A stretch of DNA of 64,000 bases from Tuctoria greenei (lineage: Eukaryota > Streptophyta > Magnoliopsida > Poales > Poaceae). Numbering within the stretch: the stretch's first letter is position 1; each line of letters starts with the position of its first letter. The notes beneath the pieces are model-generated. The model was not told where the DNA came from and ran no database searches. It saw only the letters and a list, made by a program, of their open reading frames with translations. Shown here piece after piece: positions 12,328 through 24,317 of this stretch. The position numbers and the translations under genes were made by a program. The DNA lies in NCBI GenBank assembly GCA_036927565.1, contig JAYESD010000001.1, positions 45,010,064-45,074,063 of the forward strand, read 5' to 3'.

Positions 12328-14100
12328 ATGGAGAAATACCTTGTAAAACCTTGTGTGTTTAGTGGCATTGATTTTTAGATTTGGAAGGCACGTATGGAGG
12401 CTTTCATCCAGGCGCAAGGCTTCGCAATATGGAATAATGTGTACAAGCTTTGCGACATGCCGCCAAACAATCAAGTGATGGCTACGAACATGAGAGATGT
12501 CGGCAACAATAACAAGGCTCACAACTTGATCATACAAGGATTGACTCAAATCGACTTCAATCGTGTTTTACACCTCCGATCAGCGTACGATGTGTGGAAG
12601 GCACTTTGCAAGTACAATGAAGGATCCAACAGGATCAAGGTGGTAAGGCAAGATATGTTCAAGAAAGAATATATGCGCTTTGAGATGCAACCAGGTGAGT
12701 CTATCGACGATTTATTTCCTCGCTTTAATAAAATTCTCAGCAACTTGCGTAGTGTCAATGTTATTTTTTCAGATGCTGAGAATTCTAGGAAATTACTAAG
12801 TGCATTAGAAATGTCAATTTGGGAGATGAAAGTTACATCTATTCATGAATCCCTATCATGAGTACACTTACTTTTGATGTGCTATATTATAAGCTGAAAA
12901 CTCATGAAATTGACATAATCTCACGTAAGAACATCAACAAGTCTCTTGCATCTGTTTCTCAACATGACATGCCTAGCTCTAGATAATCTTCATCATGTGG
13001 TACATTTGCTTTGTTGTCCTCTTTAACCCTTGAACAGATTGAAGAATTTCCAGAAGAAGAGTTGGCACTTTTGTCCACTCGATTCTCAAAAGCATTGCAA
13101 AATGTGAGAACTAAAAGAAGAGGAAGTGGTGGTTCTCAACGATGTTTTGAATGTGGCAAGATAGGACATTTTCTTTAGATTGCCCTAACCTTTCATGTCC
13201 TTCTACCCGTGATGAAAAGCAAAATAAGTTCAAGTCCTCTTCTGTCAACAACAACAAGAAAAAGAAGACTTTCACAAAATGCCAAGTGGTGGATCATATC
13301 CTCTCCGCTCTACTAGACAACAACTTGAGTGATGTGGACTCCAAAAGTGATTAGGATGATGACAATTTGGCAACTATGTGTTTCATGGCGTACAACTCAA
13401 GATCAAGTATGGAGGAAGCAGAACACAACAGCGACGATGAAGAGATGATGAAGAGGTAGGTCCTACTTGTGAAGAAATGTGTGATACTATTTCTCGTGCC
13501 ACTGTTATACTTAAGAAAAAGGACAAAATACTTAGGGATAATGCTGTTAAAATTGAATCACTGGAATATGAAATTAATCATTTGAAATCTTTGATTTCTA
13601 GTGATGATTCTTGTTCCTCATGTGAGTTAATATATGAACAATTGTCCTCCCTAAGAAGTGCACACACCTCCACACTTGATAAACTTGAGTTATAAATTGA
13701 AAAGAACAACAAGCTTGTTGCACTTAATGATAAAAACTTGAAAGATGCTTGCTGTTCTACAATTGATTTGAATTGTTCTACTTGTGATAATCTTGATAAA
13801 AAACTACATGATGCTACGAATGAGATTTCTATATTGAACAATGCTTTACGTTTTCATGAAGTTAATATTGTTATAATTGCAAACTAAAAGGAAAGACTTC
13901 ATGTGAAAAATGACTAGACTTGCGTAAGAAACTTGATGGCATGAATAGGACACTAGAGTGGTTTTTTAATGGGAATAAGAACCTAAACTTGCTGTTAAAT
14001 TTTTCCAAGTCTTGCAATGATAAAACTAGTGTAGGTTTTGATTCTCATGCTCATGCTAAGCACATCCACCTAAAATTGTAAATTCATTAGGAAGTGATTT
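12328..14100 (+). pseudogene. Copia gag with zinc knuckle and coiled-coil tail, broken
   Basis: The frame begins with ATG at 12328 (MEKYLVKPC). It contains a UBN2-type gag region (WKARMEAFIQAQG; DDLFPRFNKIL) up to 12861, with a TAG at 12376. Frameshifted continuations carry EEFPEEELALLSTRF near 13040 and a zinc knuckle start CFECGKIGHF near 13145 whose second half is lost to a stop. From 13477 the product is rich in K, E, L and D with heptad-like spacing (a predicted coiled coil), ending about 14080. The gag-like domain, CCHC knuckle and long coiled coil match Sirevirus gag architecture. The several indels make it a pseudogene. Confidence 0.8.
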
Positions 14101-14599
14101 GATTCAAACAGTTCTCAAGCAAAAAGAAGTGGTTTTCAAATCTGCAGGGGTGCTGTCTCACTCAGTTTCTAATAAACATGTTGCTTGCTCATCTAGACAT
14201 GAACACAAAGTTAAATTTCACTGTACCTACCATGTTAGAGATGGCCATGTCACATAGTTTTATTATAGACTAGCTAAACAACAGAAAAAGGAAAGAATGC
14301 AAGCTAGATTCATAATTCTCACGCAAAATTTGCTGCACATGCCGAATAAAAAGTTAGAAACATGCAACCTACTGTAATGAGTCAAAAACATGCAAAGTTT
14401 GCTTCCAAACCTATTGTTTTTTTGTGCTACACATGCAACACCTCGTAGGTCAGTAGTTGGATACAAAAATCCTCAAACTTTGGCTCATAAACCTGATGTT
14501 TTATCTCAGCTTTCGTGTGTTATTCCTGATGGACGTCGTGTGACTTAGTACTAGATTCCTAAATGCCTTTTGACTAACCCCAGTATTGAGTCATCGACG

Positions 14600-17500
14600 T
14601 ATTGTGCTTCTATGTAGGTTACACGCTTGAGGAAGGAGAACATTTAGATTGCGGATTCAGGTTACTCACGCCACATGACCAGTAACAAAGATTGGTTCTC
14701 CTCCCTCTCTTTTGTGCCACGTGTAGATAATGTTACTTTTGCTGATAATTCTTCAACTCCTATAATTGCTAAGGGTTCAGTTAGAGTAAATAATCACTAC
14801 ACTTTGAAGGACATGGCACTTGTTAAAATTTTGAAATACAACTTGCTTTCTGTTTCACAACTGCTAGATGAAAATCTGGAAATTATTTTCAATGGAAGTT
14901 GCTGCAAGGTTGTAGATTCAAATAGTGAGCTCACTTTTAACAAGTTTCGGTTGGAAGAGTTTTTAAAGCTGATTTTGATATGTCATCCTCTAAGCATAGG
15001 TGTCTAGTTGCTAATTATTCGAAAGACTTATATTTTTGGCATTGTAGACTTGGTCGTGTAGGCTTTGATCATCTCACATGTGTGAGTGCTCTTGATCGCA
15101 TACGTGGGCTGCCTAAGCTTAAATGAGACAAAGAAATTGTGTTCTCTTCTTGTAGACATGCTAAGATGGTTGCAGGTTCACATGCTCCTCTCACAATCAC
15201 CATGACAGCTGAACCGGGACAACTTTTGCACTTTGACAACGTTGGTCCTTCACGTGTTCAACCTATTGGAGGTAAATTGTATGTTCTTGTTATTGTTGAT
15301 GATTATTCTAGATACTCTTGGATTTACTTTATGAAATCTAAGAATGATGCTTTTAGTCACTTTAGAACTTTATTTCTTAGATTATCAATTGATCACCAGG
15401 ATCTTTAAAAACAATTAGAAGTGATAACGGAACTGAATTTAAAAATCAATCGTTTGATCACTTTTGTGCTGGAAATGGAATGGATCATCAATTTTCTTCA
15501 CCCTATGTATCTCAACAAAATGGTGTCGTAGAGAGAAAGAATAGAACCTTAGTTGAGATGGCTAGGTCTATGCCAGAAAGAATAGAACCTTACTTGAGAT
15601 GGCTAGGTCTATGCTTGATGAATATCAAACTCCTAGGAAATTTTGGGCTGATGCAATTGCAACCGCTTGTTATGTCTCAAATCGTATTTTCTTGCGTGCT
15701 AAGCTAGGAAAAACACCATATGAACTTCGGTTTGGACATAGGCCTAGTGTCACACACTTTAAGGTCTTTGGTTGTAAAAGCTTTGTTAAGAAACACGGTA
15801 AGCTTGATAAATTTGAATCTAGATCTGTTGATCGCATGTTTCTTGGTTATCCATCCCATACTAGAGGCTACCGTGTGCTTTTACTTGACACTAATAATGA
15901 TGAAGCTAGCTCAGGTACTAGCTATAATATTGCAGGTCTAGATCTATATCCGCAGGGGAGAGTATTTTCATCGAAGAAGACGAAGAAGTGGTGCTACTGC
16001 CCAAGAATTCAGATGCAAATGACATTGATTACGTTGCTGATTTTGCACCACTACTAGCACCAACAATTACTGCAGCTGGTACAGATCGTCCTCAAGCCAC
16101 AAGTTCTTCAACCTGTGATGAACATGAAGAAGAAGGAGCTTGTGAAATGTCTACTCCCCTCCGCGTCCTCAAAAGTCATTCTTCACAACAAATCATTGGA
16201 AGCTTGCACGAACGAGTTACACGGTCCAGGTTTTACGATCCAAACTCTCACGCTTATTATGCTTTTGTTGCTTCTTTTGAACCCAATATATCACGCACAC
16301 TCACAAATGAATCTTGGATTAATGCCATGCAAGAAGAGTTAGAAAATTTTGAAACAAATAAAGTTTGGAAACTTGTACCTCCGCCTCAAGGTCACACTAT
16401 AATTGAAACTAAATGGGTGTTTAAAAATAAACAAAGTGAGGATGAGGTTGTGGTTAGGAATAAGGCTAGGTTGGTTGCTCAAGGTTTCACACAAGTTGAA
16501 GGTCTAGATTTTCATGCAACTTTTACTCCTGTTGCTAGATTAGAAACCATAATAATTTTGTTAGCATTTATTGCATCTAAAGGTTTCAAGTTATATCAAA
16601 TAGATGTTAAAAGTGCTTTTCTTAATGGCTACATAGATGAGTAGGTTTTTGTCAAGCAACCACCGGGTTTTGAAAATGCAAATTTTCCTAATCATGTTTT
16701 CGAACTGTCCAAAGCATTGTACGGTCTCAAACATGCCCCTAGAGCATGGTATGATAGGTTAAAAATATTCTTACATGAAAAGAGGTTTACCATGGGCAAG
16801 ATTGATAAAACTCTTTTTGTACTTAAGCACGGCAACAACTCATTATTTGTTCAAGTGTATTTGGATGATATTATCTTTGGTTGTGCTTCTCATGATCTTG
16901 TGTCCATGTTTTTAGCTATGATGAGTTCTGAAATTGAGATGAGTATGATGGGAGAACTCACGTACTTTTTGGGGCTGCAAATCAAGCAAACTAAGGAGGG
17001 TACCTTTGTTCATCAAACAAAGTATACGAAAGACCTTCTTAAGCACTTCAACATGGACAAAAAAAAGCCTCTTCGGACACCAATGGTTACAACAATGACA
17101 CTTGAACTTGATGAAGATGGTGAACTCATGGATCAAAAAGTATATAGAAGCATGATCGAGTCACTTTTGTACCTCATGCCATCAAGACCGGACATACAAT
17201 TCAGCGTAGGTCTTTGTGCACAATTTAAAGCTTTCCCACGTGCTTCACATCGTCAAGCCGTCAAAAGAATTCTCAGGTACTTACATGGAACTCAAGAATT
17301 TTGCATTTTTCTTCCTTCTTCCTCAACCACTACTTTGAAAGATTTTTCAGATGCTGATTTTGGAGGTTATAGGATTGATAAGAAAAGTATTTCGAGTGCT
17401 TGTCATTTTTTTGGTAATACATTTGTTGCTTGGTCCTTTAGAAAACAAAATTTAGTTGCACAATCCATGGCCAAATCTGAATATGTAGCTACTGCTAGCG

Positions 17501-17811
17501 CTTGTTCACAAATTCTTTGGATTGCTCAAACACTTAAGGACTATGGGATTGATCTAGATAGTGTTCCACTGTTTTGTGATAACACTAGTGCCATTTTCAT
17601 TGCTAAAAACCCCGTGCAACATTCTAGAACAAAGCACATTGACATTAGGTATCACTTTATCCGTGATAATGTTGAAAAAGGAAACATTATGCTTCACCAT
17701 GTAGATACCGAACAACAACTGGCTAAAATTTTTACAAAAGCTTTGGATTTCACTTGTTTTTATTTCATTCTTAGTGAAATAGGGGTTATGCATTCTCATG
17801 GCTTAAATTGA
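14600..17811 (+). pseudogene. Copia pol: protease, integrase, reverse transcriptase, RNase H, broken
   Basis: The protease region near 14650 reads IADSGYSRHMTS, retaining DSG but with Y where C is usual. Integrase pieces follow: WHCR-like zinc motif near 15040, HFDNVGPS near 15230, IRSDNGTEF-like near 15415 and NGVVERKNRTL near 15510. A 41-bp duplication at 15534-15615 shifts the frame inside the core. RT starts near 16300 with ETKWVFKNK; the first catalytic Asp is in YQIDVKSAFLNG, a TAG stands at 16642, and YLDDIIFG lies near 16860. RNase H follows (SDADFGG near 17350; SRTKHIDIRYHFIR near 17620). The frame from 15988 to the stop at 17809 is continuous except for that TAG. Confidence 0.88.
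15534..15615 (+). repeat. 41-bp tandem duplication in copia integrase
   Basis: 'agaaagaatagaacctt' starts at 15534 and again at 15575. The two 41-bp copies differ by one substitution in the body (agttgag / acttgag) and near the end. Confidence 0.9.
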
Positions 17812-18753
17812 GGGGGAGTTTTTGAAACTTGGGAAGTCTATGTGTGAATCTGAATTTAAAATAATATGAGCTTAGTATTTCATACATATATGACTTTGTG
17901 ATTCCTTTTACATGGTGAAAGTTCTTACTACATTACTCGTGTATACATTTTGTAGCTTTTGCCATGACTTGTAATTGGAATAATTACTTACACTAAATCT
18001 GGTCATGAGCGAACTTTCTTGCTGTCTTGAACTTGTTGCATTCTCACAAGTGCTTTTAATAATTAAAAATTAATCAATCAACTATCCACATGTTAAGCTT
18101 TTATGATAAAATAAAAAATGAGAAAATATCAAGAGAATATGCATGCATCACACTTCTTCTTTTGAGATTGCCTATCATTGCACTTAGATATGAACTTGGA
18201 AGAAGTTGTGTATGACTAAAACCATGTCCTTAAGATTTTAATTGTCAAATGATATAGGCTTGACTTGGTTGGTTAGAATAAGATAGATACGCATATAATA
18301 TATTGTAAATATCATAAGATAGATCTTGTTCCTAAAAAGAAAATAAAAATGCAGCAACAAGTGTCATGCTTTCACGTCTTGAAATAGTTAAGTTTGTGAG
18401 ATCATGACTTGCTTAAATTGAAAATTACACTTGATATCTAGCATGGCTTACACTACTTTATGTATCTCATTGATGTGATAGTAGAAGTTACTTGATAGTA
18501 TGACTTGGAAAAGCTTTGTTTTATATGTATATGTTATAATATGCTCATGACTATTGAAATTTCTCTTTTGAACCTTGCTGAATACATTGTTAAAGGGGGA
18601 GAAATATATATAGGGGGAAAATATTTGTTTTTGAAATTTATTTCTCATTTGATTTTCAAATGGGGGAGAAATTTTTTTTCAAAACTTTCCATGTGAATAA
18701 GCCAATGCTCAGATTTTAAGTGGTGCTGCCAATGCATTCATCAAAGGGGAGAT
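17811..18753 (+). other. Sirevirus 3' region with repeated polypurine tracts
   Basis: AGGGGGAG or close variants occur at 17811, 18594, 18612 and 18661, and AAAGGGGAGAT sits at 18743-18753 right before the LTR. Multiple polypurine tracts between pol and the 3' LTR are a published feature of plant Sireviruses. Between them the DNA is AT-rich and holds no gene. Confidence 0.7.
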
Positions 18754-20300
18754 TGTGAGACCTGTGTGCTGAATACATCGACAATTATGTTAAACATATA
18801 GATTTACATGCAAAGTTTTGAATATACTTGAGAAACACATTTTGCAGTGTCCGAACTTTTCTTATACATTGCATCGCGGCTGCTTTGTACTGTACGATCT
18901 TTCTATATGCTGAAATAATCGTGTGGCTACCATGTTTTTCAGTTGCAATATTTCAAACTTGCTTTACACTTATGGGAAAATTTTATTAGTTTTTTTTGGA
19001 CTAAGTTTTTGATGTGATTTGGCTGATCATGGTAGATATTATCTTGCTATGTTTGCAACATGCTTATGTGATGTGCTCACATGAGGTGTCGTGGTTTTCG
19101 AACTAACGCGAGTCAAGTCGAGGACTTGTTGCTCGAAAGAATTGGTTGTTTGTTCATGTGCATGTGTTGCTTGAGGTCAAAACATGGCTGGTGACAGGAT
19201 CCATTGAACTAGTCTTAGGGAGAAGATGAGGTTCAACAACCAAGTTCGGGTGGAATTATGGTTGAGTTGATCGGGAGGTCACACAACATGTTTGGGTCAA
19301 GAACAATGCATGTGAAGGTATCGTGGATGTTTTTGCAAGGTGTTTGCATGTGTGCAAGGAGTTCATGGATGTGGCAACATAGTTCCAAGGCGTGATGAAG
19401 AGAATTGGACGTAAAGAATTGGTCAGAAAGGTCCAACCGGCTAGATTGTGCCTCAGGCTGTGGCTGAGGTGGTTATGGTTCGTTTATGGAATGTTTCAAG
19501 TCTGTTTTGGTTAGATTTCGTGGTGAGCACGAAGTTGAGTTTTTTTAGGAATTTTTGGTACGTTCTTAAGGTGTTTGGAAGTCTTAATATTGCTCCTATC
19601 TGAGTATGGAAGAGTCTTGAGCAGTTATGAAATGTTTTGGTTCAAACTAAGTAGAATTAGAGTCCTAGTTTGGATTGGGTTGGCCTTAGAGCTGATTATA
19701 TAAGCAAGGGAGGCTGGAGCTCGTGGTCAGACGACTTTGGACTGTTCCTCTTGTGTTTTTATCAATAAAATTCATAGTTTTAGAGGAACTTTTATGTCTT
19801 GTTTGTTCGACTTTTTTCAGACAAGTTTTTCTCGTCGAGTTTCTGCACAACACTACGTTGCTTCGGTGTTTTTATCATAACTCGAGTTTTACAAATCAAA
19901 ATGATGTGATTCTTTATGGATTGCCTTAATTACTTGATTATCTATTATCTATGAAAATTTCACAGTCATTGGATTTGTCATTTCTGATCTACACGAGTTT
20001 CTATGTAGTGTTGCAGATCTATTTTGACTGGGGTAGAATAGATTGACCTTTGTTAAGTCCTTCGATCATAACTTGAGTTTTTCCCGACGGTTTTTCGAGA
20101 TTATTGTTGTTGTGTCTTCCTGACTTGATTCTCTATAATATCTACTACTTTTGTCACAGCTGAACATGTTTAGATCAGTTGCACACACAGTTTCTTAACA
20201 AATTGATTTTCTGTCGAGGGATTTTTGTTGCTTCCACTAAAAAAGTTATAATCTACCATTCACCCCCCTGGTAGCTTTTCACGTGCTCTTAGATCCTACA
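18754..20300 (+). repeat. 3' LTR of the copia element (1547 bp)
   Basis: Same termini and order as 10724-12266, including TATATAAG at 19697-19704, with scattered substitutions and small indels. It ends GATCCTACA and is followed by ttatc, the target duplication. Confidence 0.92.
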
Positions 20301-21574
20301 TTATCACCATATCAGTCAATAGGGCCCAATTGGAAGTGACCTAGAGAAAGCACATGCGAAACGGAGCAAAGACTAGTTCGGCCAAACAGGGGTTCGATCG
20401 AACCCTTCCTGGTGCCAAACTCGATCAACTTCCACGTGTCGACTCCCCTTGGTGCCCAGATAACTATGAAGACCGATTCACGCTTTTGGTGGCAAGAACC
20501 GACCCTTCTCCAGCTATAAATAAGACCCCCTACCCCTTACTTCAACACATGTCACTTGAGCTTCATTCTATTGTATCCACTATTTTCCATAGTCTTAGAG
20601 GAGTTTAGGCTGTAAAGAGAAGAACCTCTAGTCCCTACTCCAAATTAGGAAAGGAGTATAGGGAGTCTCTCTTCCCAATTCCACATTGGGAAAGGTATGG
20701 CTCATGTATTACTTCTTGTATTCTTGACTTTATGCATAATAAAGATATTATCTTTAGTCTTCCTTTATACATATGCTTGGATGAAGTGTTTCTTGTTTGA
20801 TTGTGGAATCCATCTATGTCGTAGGAATAGTTTTTATGATTATGCCATAATGATCTTATTCTATCATCATAAACACTATAAACCCTCACTATAGTCTAAG
20901 TAGTTATGATATGATCATGTATGAATAACCTATCACATGCCTTAACATTGGTTCAACGATATTTAGGTTATTCATTGCCTTAGAGAGGTACTTGTACTCG
21001 AGCCTCTAAGGTATTTACTTAACATGTAAGCGAGGTACTTAGATAGTTAAGTATCGTTGGATGTCTCGTAGACCTATGTATTAAAGAGGTAGGTAGTAGG
21101 TGGTGACAGCCCTATCTGTCTTTTGTAACTCCATGTCCGTCTATGCCACAAGCTGTTGGCGGGAGTCGTCCTATGATTTCTAGTGGTAAACTCGTGCCTG
21201 ATGTGTTGAACAACTTAGAAGAAGAATTCACCATTAACATTCTCATTAGTACCTAACTTAGGCTATGTATACGTATATTAGAGGCATTGTAGGAGCAACT
21301 CACCAACTCTTAGTCTAATCTCCATTAGGACCCATTTACCCTTTAGAATAGATTGCTTAGGTGTGTGTCACACTATCCATATTATCAACTTACCCCTGTC
21401 ATGATAATTGATTAGTATCCCCTAGCTTGATCATAAGAATAGTGTTTACTTTAATCCATTGTCTTCCTTTGGGATAAATATGATACCGTTGGGAATGCTA
21501 CAATGGTATCTTCCTTGCGCTTGTAGATCTCATCTATTTCGAGAGATGGTCTGTGGTGCTAACAACCGTCAACA
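20301..21574 (+). repeat. 3' LTR of the older Ty3 element, right piece
   Basis: Continuation of the LTR begun at 10451. It has its own promoter motif TATAAATA (20515-20522) and ends AACCGTCAACA, complementary to the TGTTGATGG start. The short ORFs here show no domains. Confidence 0.55.
20515..20522 (+). promoter_or_regulatory. TATA box of the older Ty3 LTR
   Basis: TATAAATA is followed by a C-rich stretch, about 490 bp into the LTR once the copia insertion is removed. Confidence 0.5.
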
Positions 21575-22269
21575 CCCGCTACCAATGCCCTAGCCTACCA
21601 AGGTCGGGGTATCTAGCCTCCCCAAGTTCCGATCTGAGAGGTTGGGGGAACAATTCCTCCCTAGCTCAAGCCTAGGATAGGCGGGTAGTTTGGGCATTTA
21701 TGACAGATGGTGGGTGCAATAACTTTGGCAGAAGCGATAAACATGCGATGTGACCTATTGCAGGATAAGCCTGCCATCTACCCTATCTATTAGAAAGGAA
21801 TGATTATCCCACACACAATATGGCGCTTGGGAGACCAAGAAGAAGTGAAGACTGAAGCTTCCGTGCTTCGGGTAGTCTGGGTGCTTAGAACAAACACTGT
21901 ACAACCCAATCCCACTATGAGGATTATCGGTTAGATAGGACCGCCTGGCCTCCCCTGTAGGTGGACCCCAAGACCTTTTGTGGGGGAGTTGGGTGAATTC
22001 ACTCTGTACTCGCTTTACTTACGCAATTTACCTTATGCATTTACCTTACACATTTTCCTTACACACTTCTCCTTTTATGCACTTGTGTTCGTGCCTTACT
22101 TTCGTACCCCCGTGTGCGCTTTGTTTATGCATTACTTTAGTAAAGTTTACTTTACTTTCTTAAAGTCCATGTACTCGAACAAGGCTCGATTGCAATATGT
22201 TATCTCACCTTTGGAGCTAACAAAGATTGCGGATAGACTCCCTTTGGATGTAGGGCTTTTTTTGCCCGA
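21575..22269. other. Unassigned repeat-like DNA, no gene seen
   Basis: About 700 bp with short low-information ORFs on both strands (for example 21980-22279) and no recognisable domain. The style ('gggtgcttagaacaaac', 'accgcctggcctcccctgtagg') resembles LTR or leader DNA, but no boundaries are visible. Confidence 0.3.
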
Positions 22270-23122
22270 ACCAGGATAAATATCTTGTCTTTTGCAGCTC
22301 GTCATACAAAGATGAACGTGATTCAATACAAATTTACTAGTTGGTCTTTGAAATGCCGACAAGAACTAATCCGCACAAAAATCATGGAAGCCTAGAGCAT
22401 AAATTAGGGGACTATAGAGGGATCACTTCACAAGTCCACGAAGAACATGGAAGAATGAAGGTGTGCAAGGCATTCAGGAATAATCTTATTTATCAAATCA
22501 TTAATGGTTGTTTTTCCAGGCACACAAAGGTGATATTTATACTACGAGCAACCATCCTAGCTTGTTGTGAACTGAAGTCACCATATTTTGAGTTTGAAAA
22601 ACATCTGGTGAAGAATTCACGAAGTGGCCTTTAGTCCTCGCGCGTCAATTTGTCTTCTACGCAGGCAGCAGTGAGATGACCATAACACCTATTTGAGAAC
22701 TCCAAATGATGCATTGTTTCTTAATGTGTTGGCAAGTATACCTAATAAGCTTTCATACTATTTGTATCATGCACCCTGGGACATTACAAGTTGGTACAGG
22801 GTTGCTCGTAAAGTTGAAGTTTCTGCATCATACCCCGTCTCAGTTTGGACAGCCCGGACTACCGCACCACTACATAAGCCAAATAGTTAGAATAGTGCAA
22901 ACTGACTTAGTGCTTTTTATGCTAGCCAATGGTGTCACCTTATGTGTACACCTGAGTAATAGTAGATTGCACAACTTAGCTAGCATATAATTCTCGTCAA
23001 TATTAAAATGTATTGTAGAAAGGAAAGCATTCACCTATTGTTCGGGTTTCTTAGCATGAGTGCGTGTAATCGGTCCTTCATAGGTTTATTTACATTTCTC
23101 TGTTGCTAGTATGTCGACATTA
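22270..23122 (-). repeat. LTR of a minus-strand CRM-like chromovirus relic (far boundary uncertain)
   Basis: On the minus strand a purine tract AGAGGGAGGA precedes an LTR start that aligns with the TGATGAGGACAT start of the CRM-like element at 46097 (here TAATGTCGACAT). Just inside it the minus strand reads EGPITRTHAKKPEQ then stop (about 23079-23038), the polyprotein tail known to continue into the LTR in this group. A minus-strand TATA motif TATAAATA lies near 22530-22540. The distal boundary near 22270 is a guess based on the usual ~0.8-kb length. Confidence 0.5.
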
Positions 23123-24045
23123 TCCTCCCTCTTGAAAAGGAGTCATCCTCGACTCTTCTGATCAATGATGCCAATGTTGCTCTTACTCCATATGTACTTT
23201 GAAAGTCTATCTCATGAGCATTGTCATTGATCTTTCGAAGTACTTTGATAGGTCCATTGGCTTCAGGCTACAATTTGGACTTACGTTGCCTAGGAAATCA
23301 TTCCTTACGTAAATGCACCCAAACCAAGTCTCCTATTGCAAATTCCACTTTCTTGCGACCCTTGTTGGCATGCCTTTCAAAGATCTTTATCATTTTCTCT
23401 TTTTTTTGTCCATACTTGACGATGAAGTTCCGTGACAAATTCAGCACACTTGCTTGCATCAAAGTTCTCACGTTCCTGCAAAGGCAAAGTCAGAAGATCG
23501 ATGTGAGTAGTGGTTATAAAACAATACACTATCTCTAATGGACAAAAAATTATCGTTGAGTGTACTGTTCAGTTGTGAGCAAATTTCACGTGTGGCAAAC
23601 TTTCTTCCCATAGTTTCAAATTCTTCTTTAGAACAACTCATAGTAATGTTGATAATGTACGATTCACAACTTTGGTTTGCCTATCTTTTTGTGGATAACA
23701 TGTTGTGGAAAATAGCAGTTGTGTCTCAAGTTTTTCTCACGGGATCTTCCAAAAGTAGCTCAAAAATTTAGTGTCATGATCTGAAACAATAGTCTGTGGC
23801 ACACCATAAAGTCGTACAATTTCCCCTGAAGAACAAATCAACAGTAAGTGACGCATCACCACTCTTATAACAGGGAATACAATAAGTTATTTCAGTAAAT
23901 CAATCCACTACAACAAAATTGAACCTCTCCCTCCTCTTTGTTTGAGATAGACTCAGAATAAAATTCATAAAAATATCTTCCCACGAAACACTAGGAATAG
24001 ATAGAGGAGTATATAGTCCATGAGAGTTCAAGCATGAGTGGAACA
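23123..24045 (-). pseudogene. Minus-strand chromovirus integrase/pol 3' relic
   Basis: From 24045 downward the minus strand encodes SHGLYTPLSIPSVSWEDIF, then LSQTKRRERFNFVVVD, which matches the integrase core of CRM-like chromoviruses. Degenerate frames follow for about 800 bp, ending in ESRMTPFQEGG at about 23150-23122, the typical pol tail before the LTR. Everything is broken by stops and indels. Upstream of 24045 (24045-24170) the frame runs into unrelated DNA with a 27-bp direct repeat, so the 5' part is lost. Confidence 0.75.
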
Positions 24046-24317
24046 CACTATCATTGAATATCGTCCGAGATAAGGATGAAATGGCCACGTCACCTGCCAC
24101 ATTGAATTTCGTCTCGGGTAAGGATGAAATTTGAGTGCGACGTGGCTTTTTGTCTGGGACATAGACCATTGGTGGTTATTTATGCAAAACTTTAAATCCA
24201 TAGTATTTTTTCATTAAATTCATTTAAAAATTGTATATGATTAAAAAGAATTGGAGGAGAGATTCGGCTGGGTTTGCAGTCATTTCACGCACATATATGT
24301 TATTCAAGACCCGCCAC

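Larger units (their letters stand above)
10724..20300 (+). mobile_element. Full-length Ty1/copia retrotransposon, Sirevirus-like, 9577 bp
   Basis: Two LTRs beginning TGTGAGACCTG and ending GATCCTACA flank a primer-binding site, gag, protease, integrase, RT-RNase H and a 0.9-kb 3' region with several AGGGGGAG-like tracts. Integrase before RT defines copia. A long gag with a coiled-coil tail plus repeated polypurine tracts points to the Sirevirus lineage. The flanks gtatc (10719-10723) and ttatc (20301-20305) are a target duplication with one mismatch. By eye the first ~215 bp of the two LTRs differ at about 15 positions, so the insertion is not recent. All coding parts carry stops or frameshifts. 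Confidence 0.9.
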
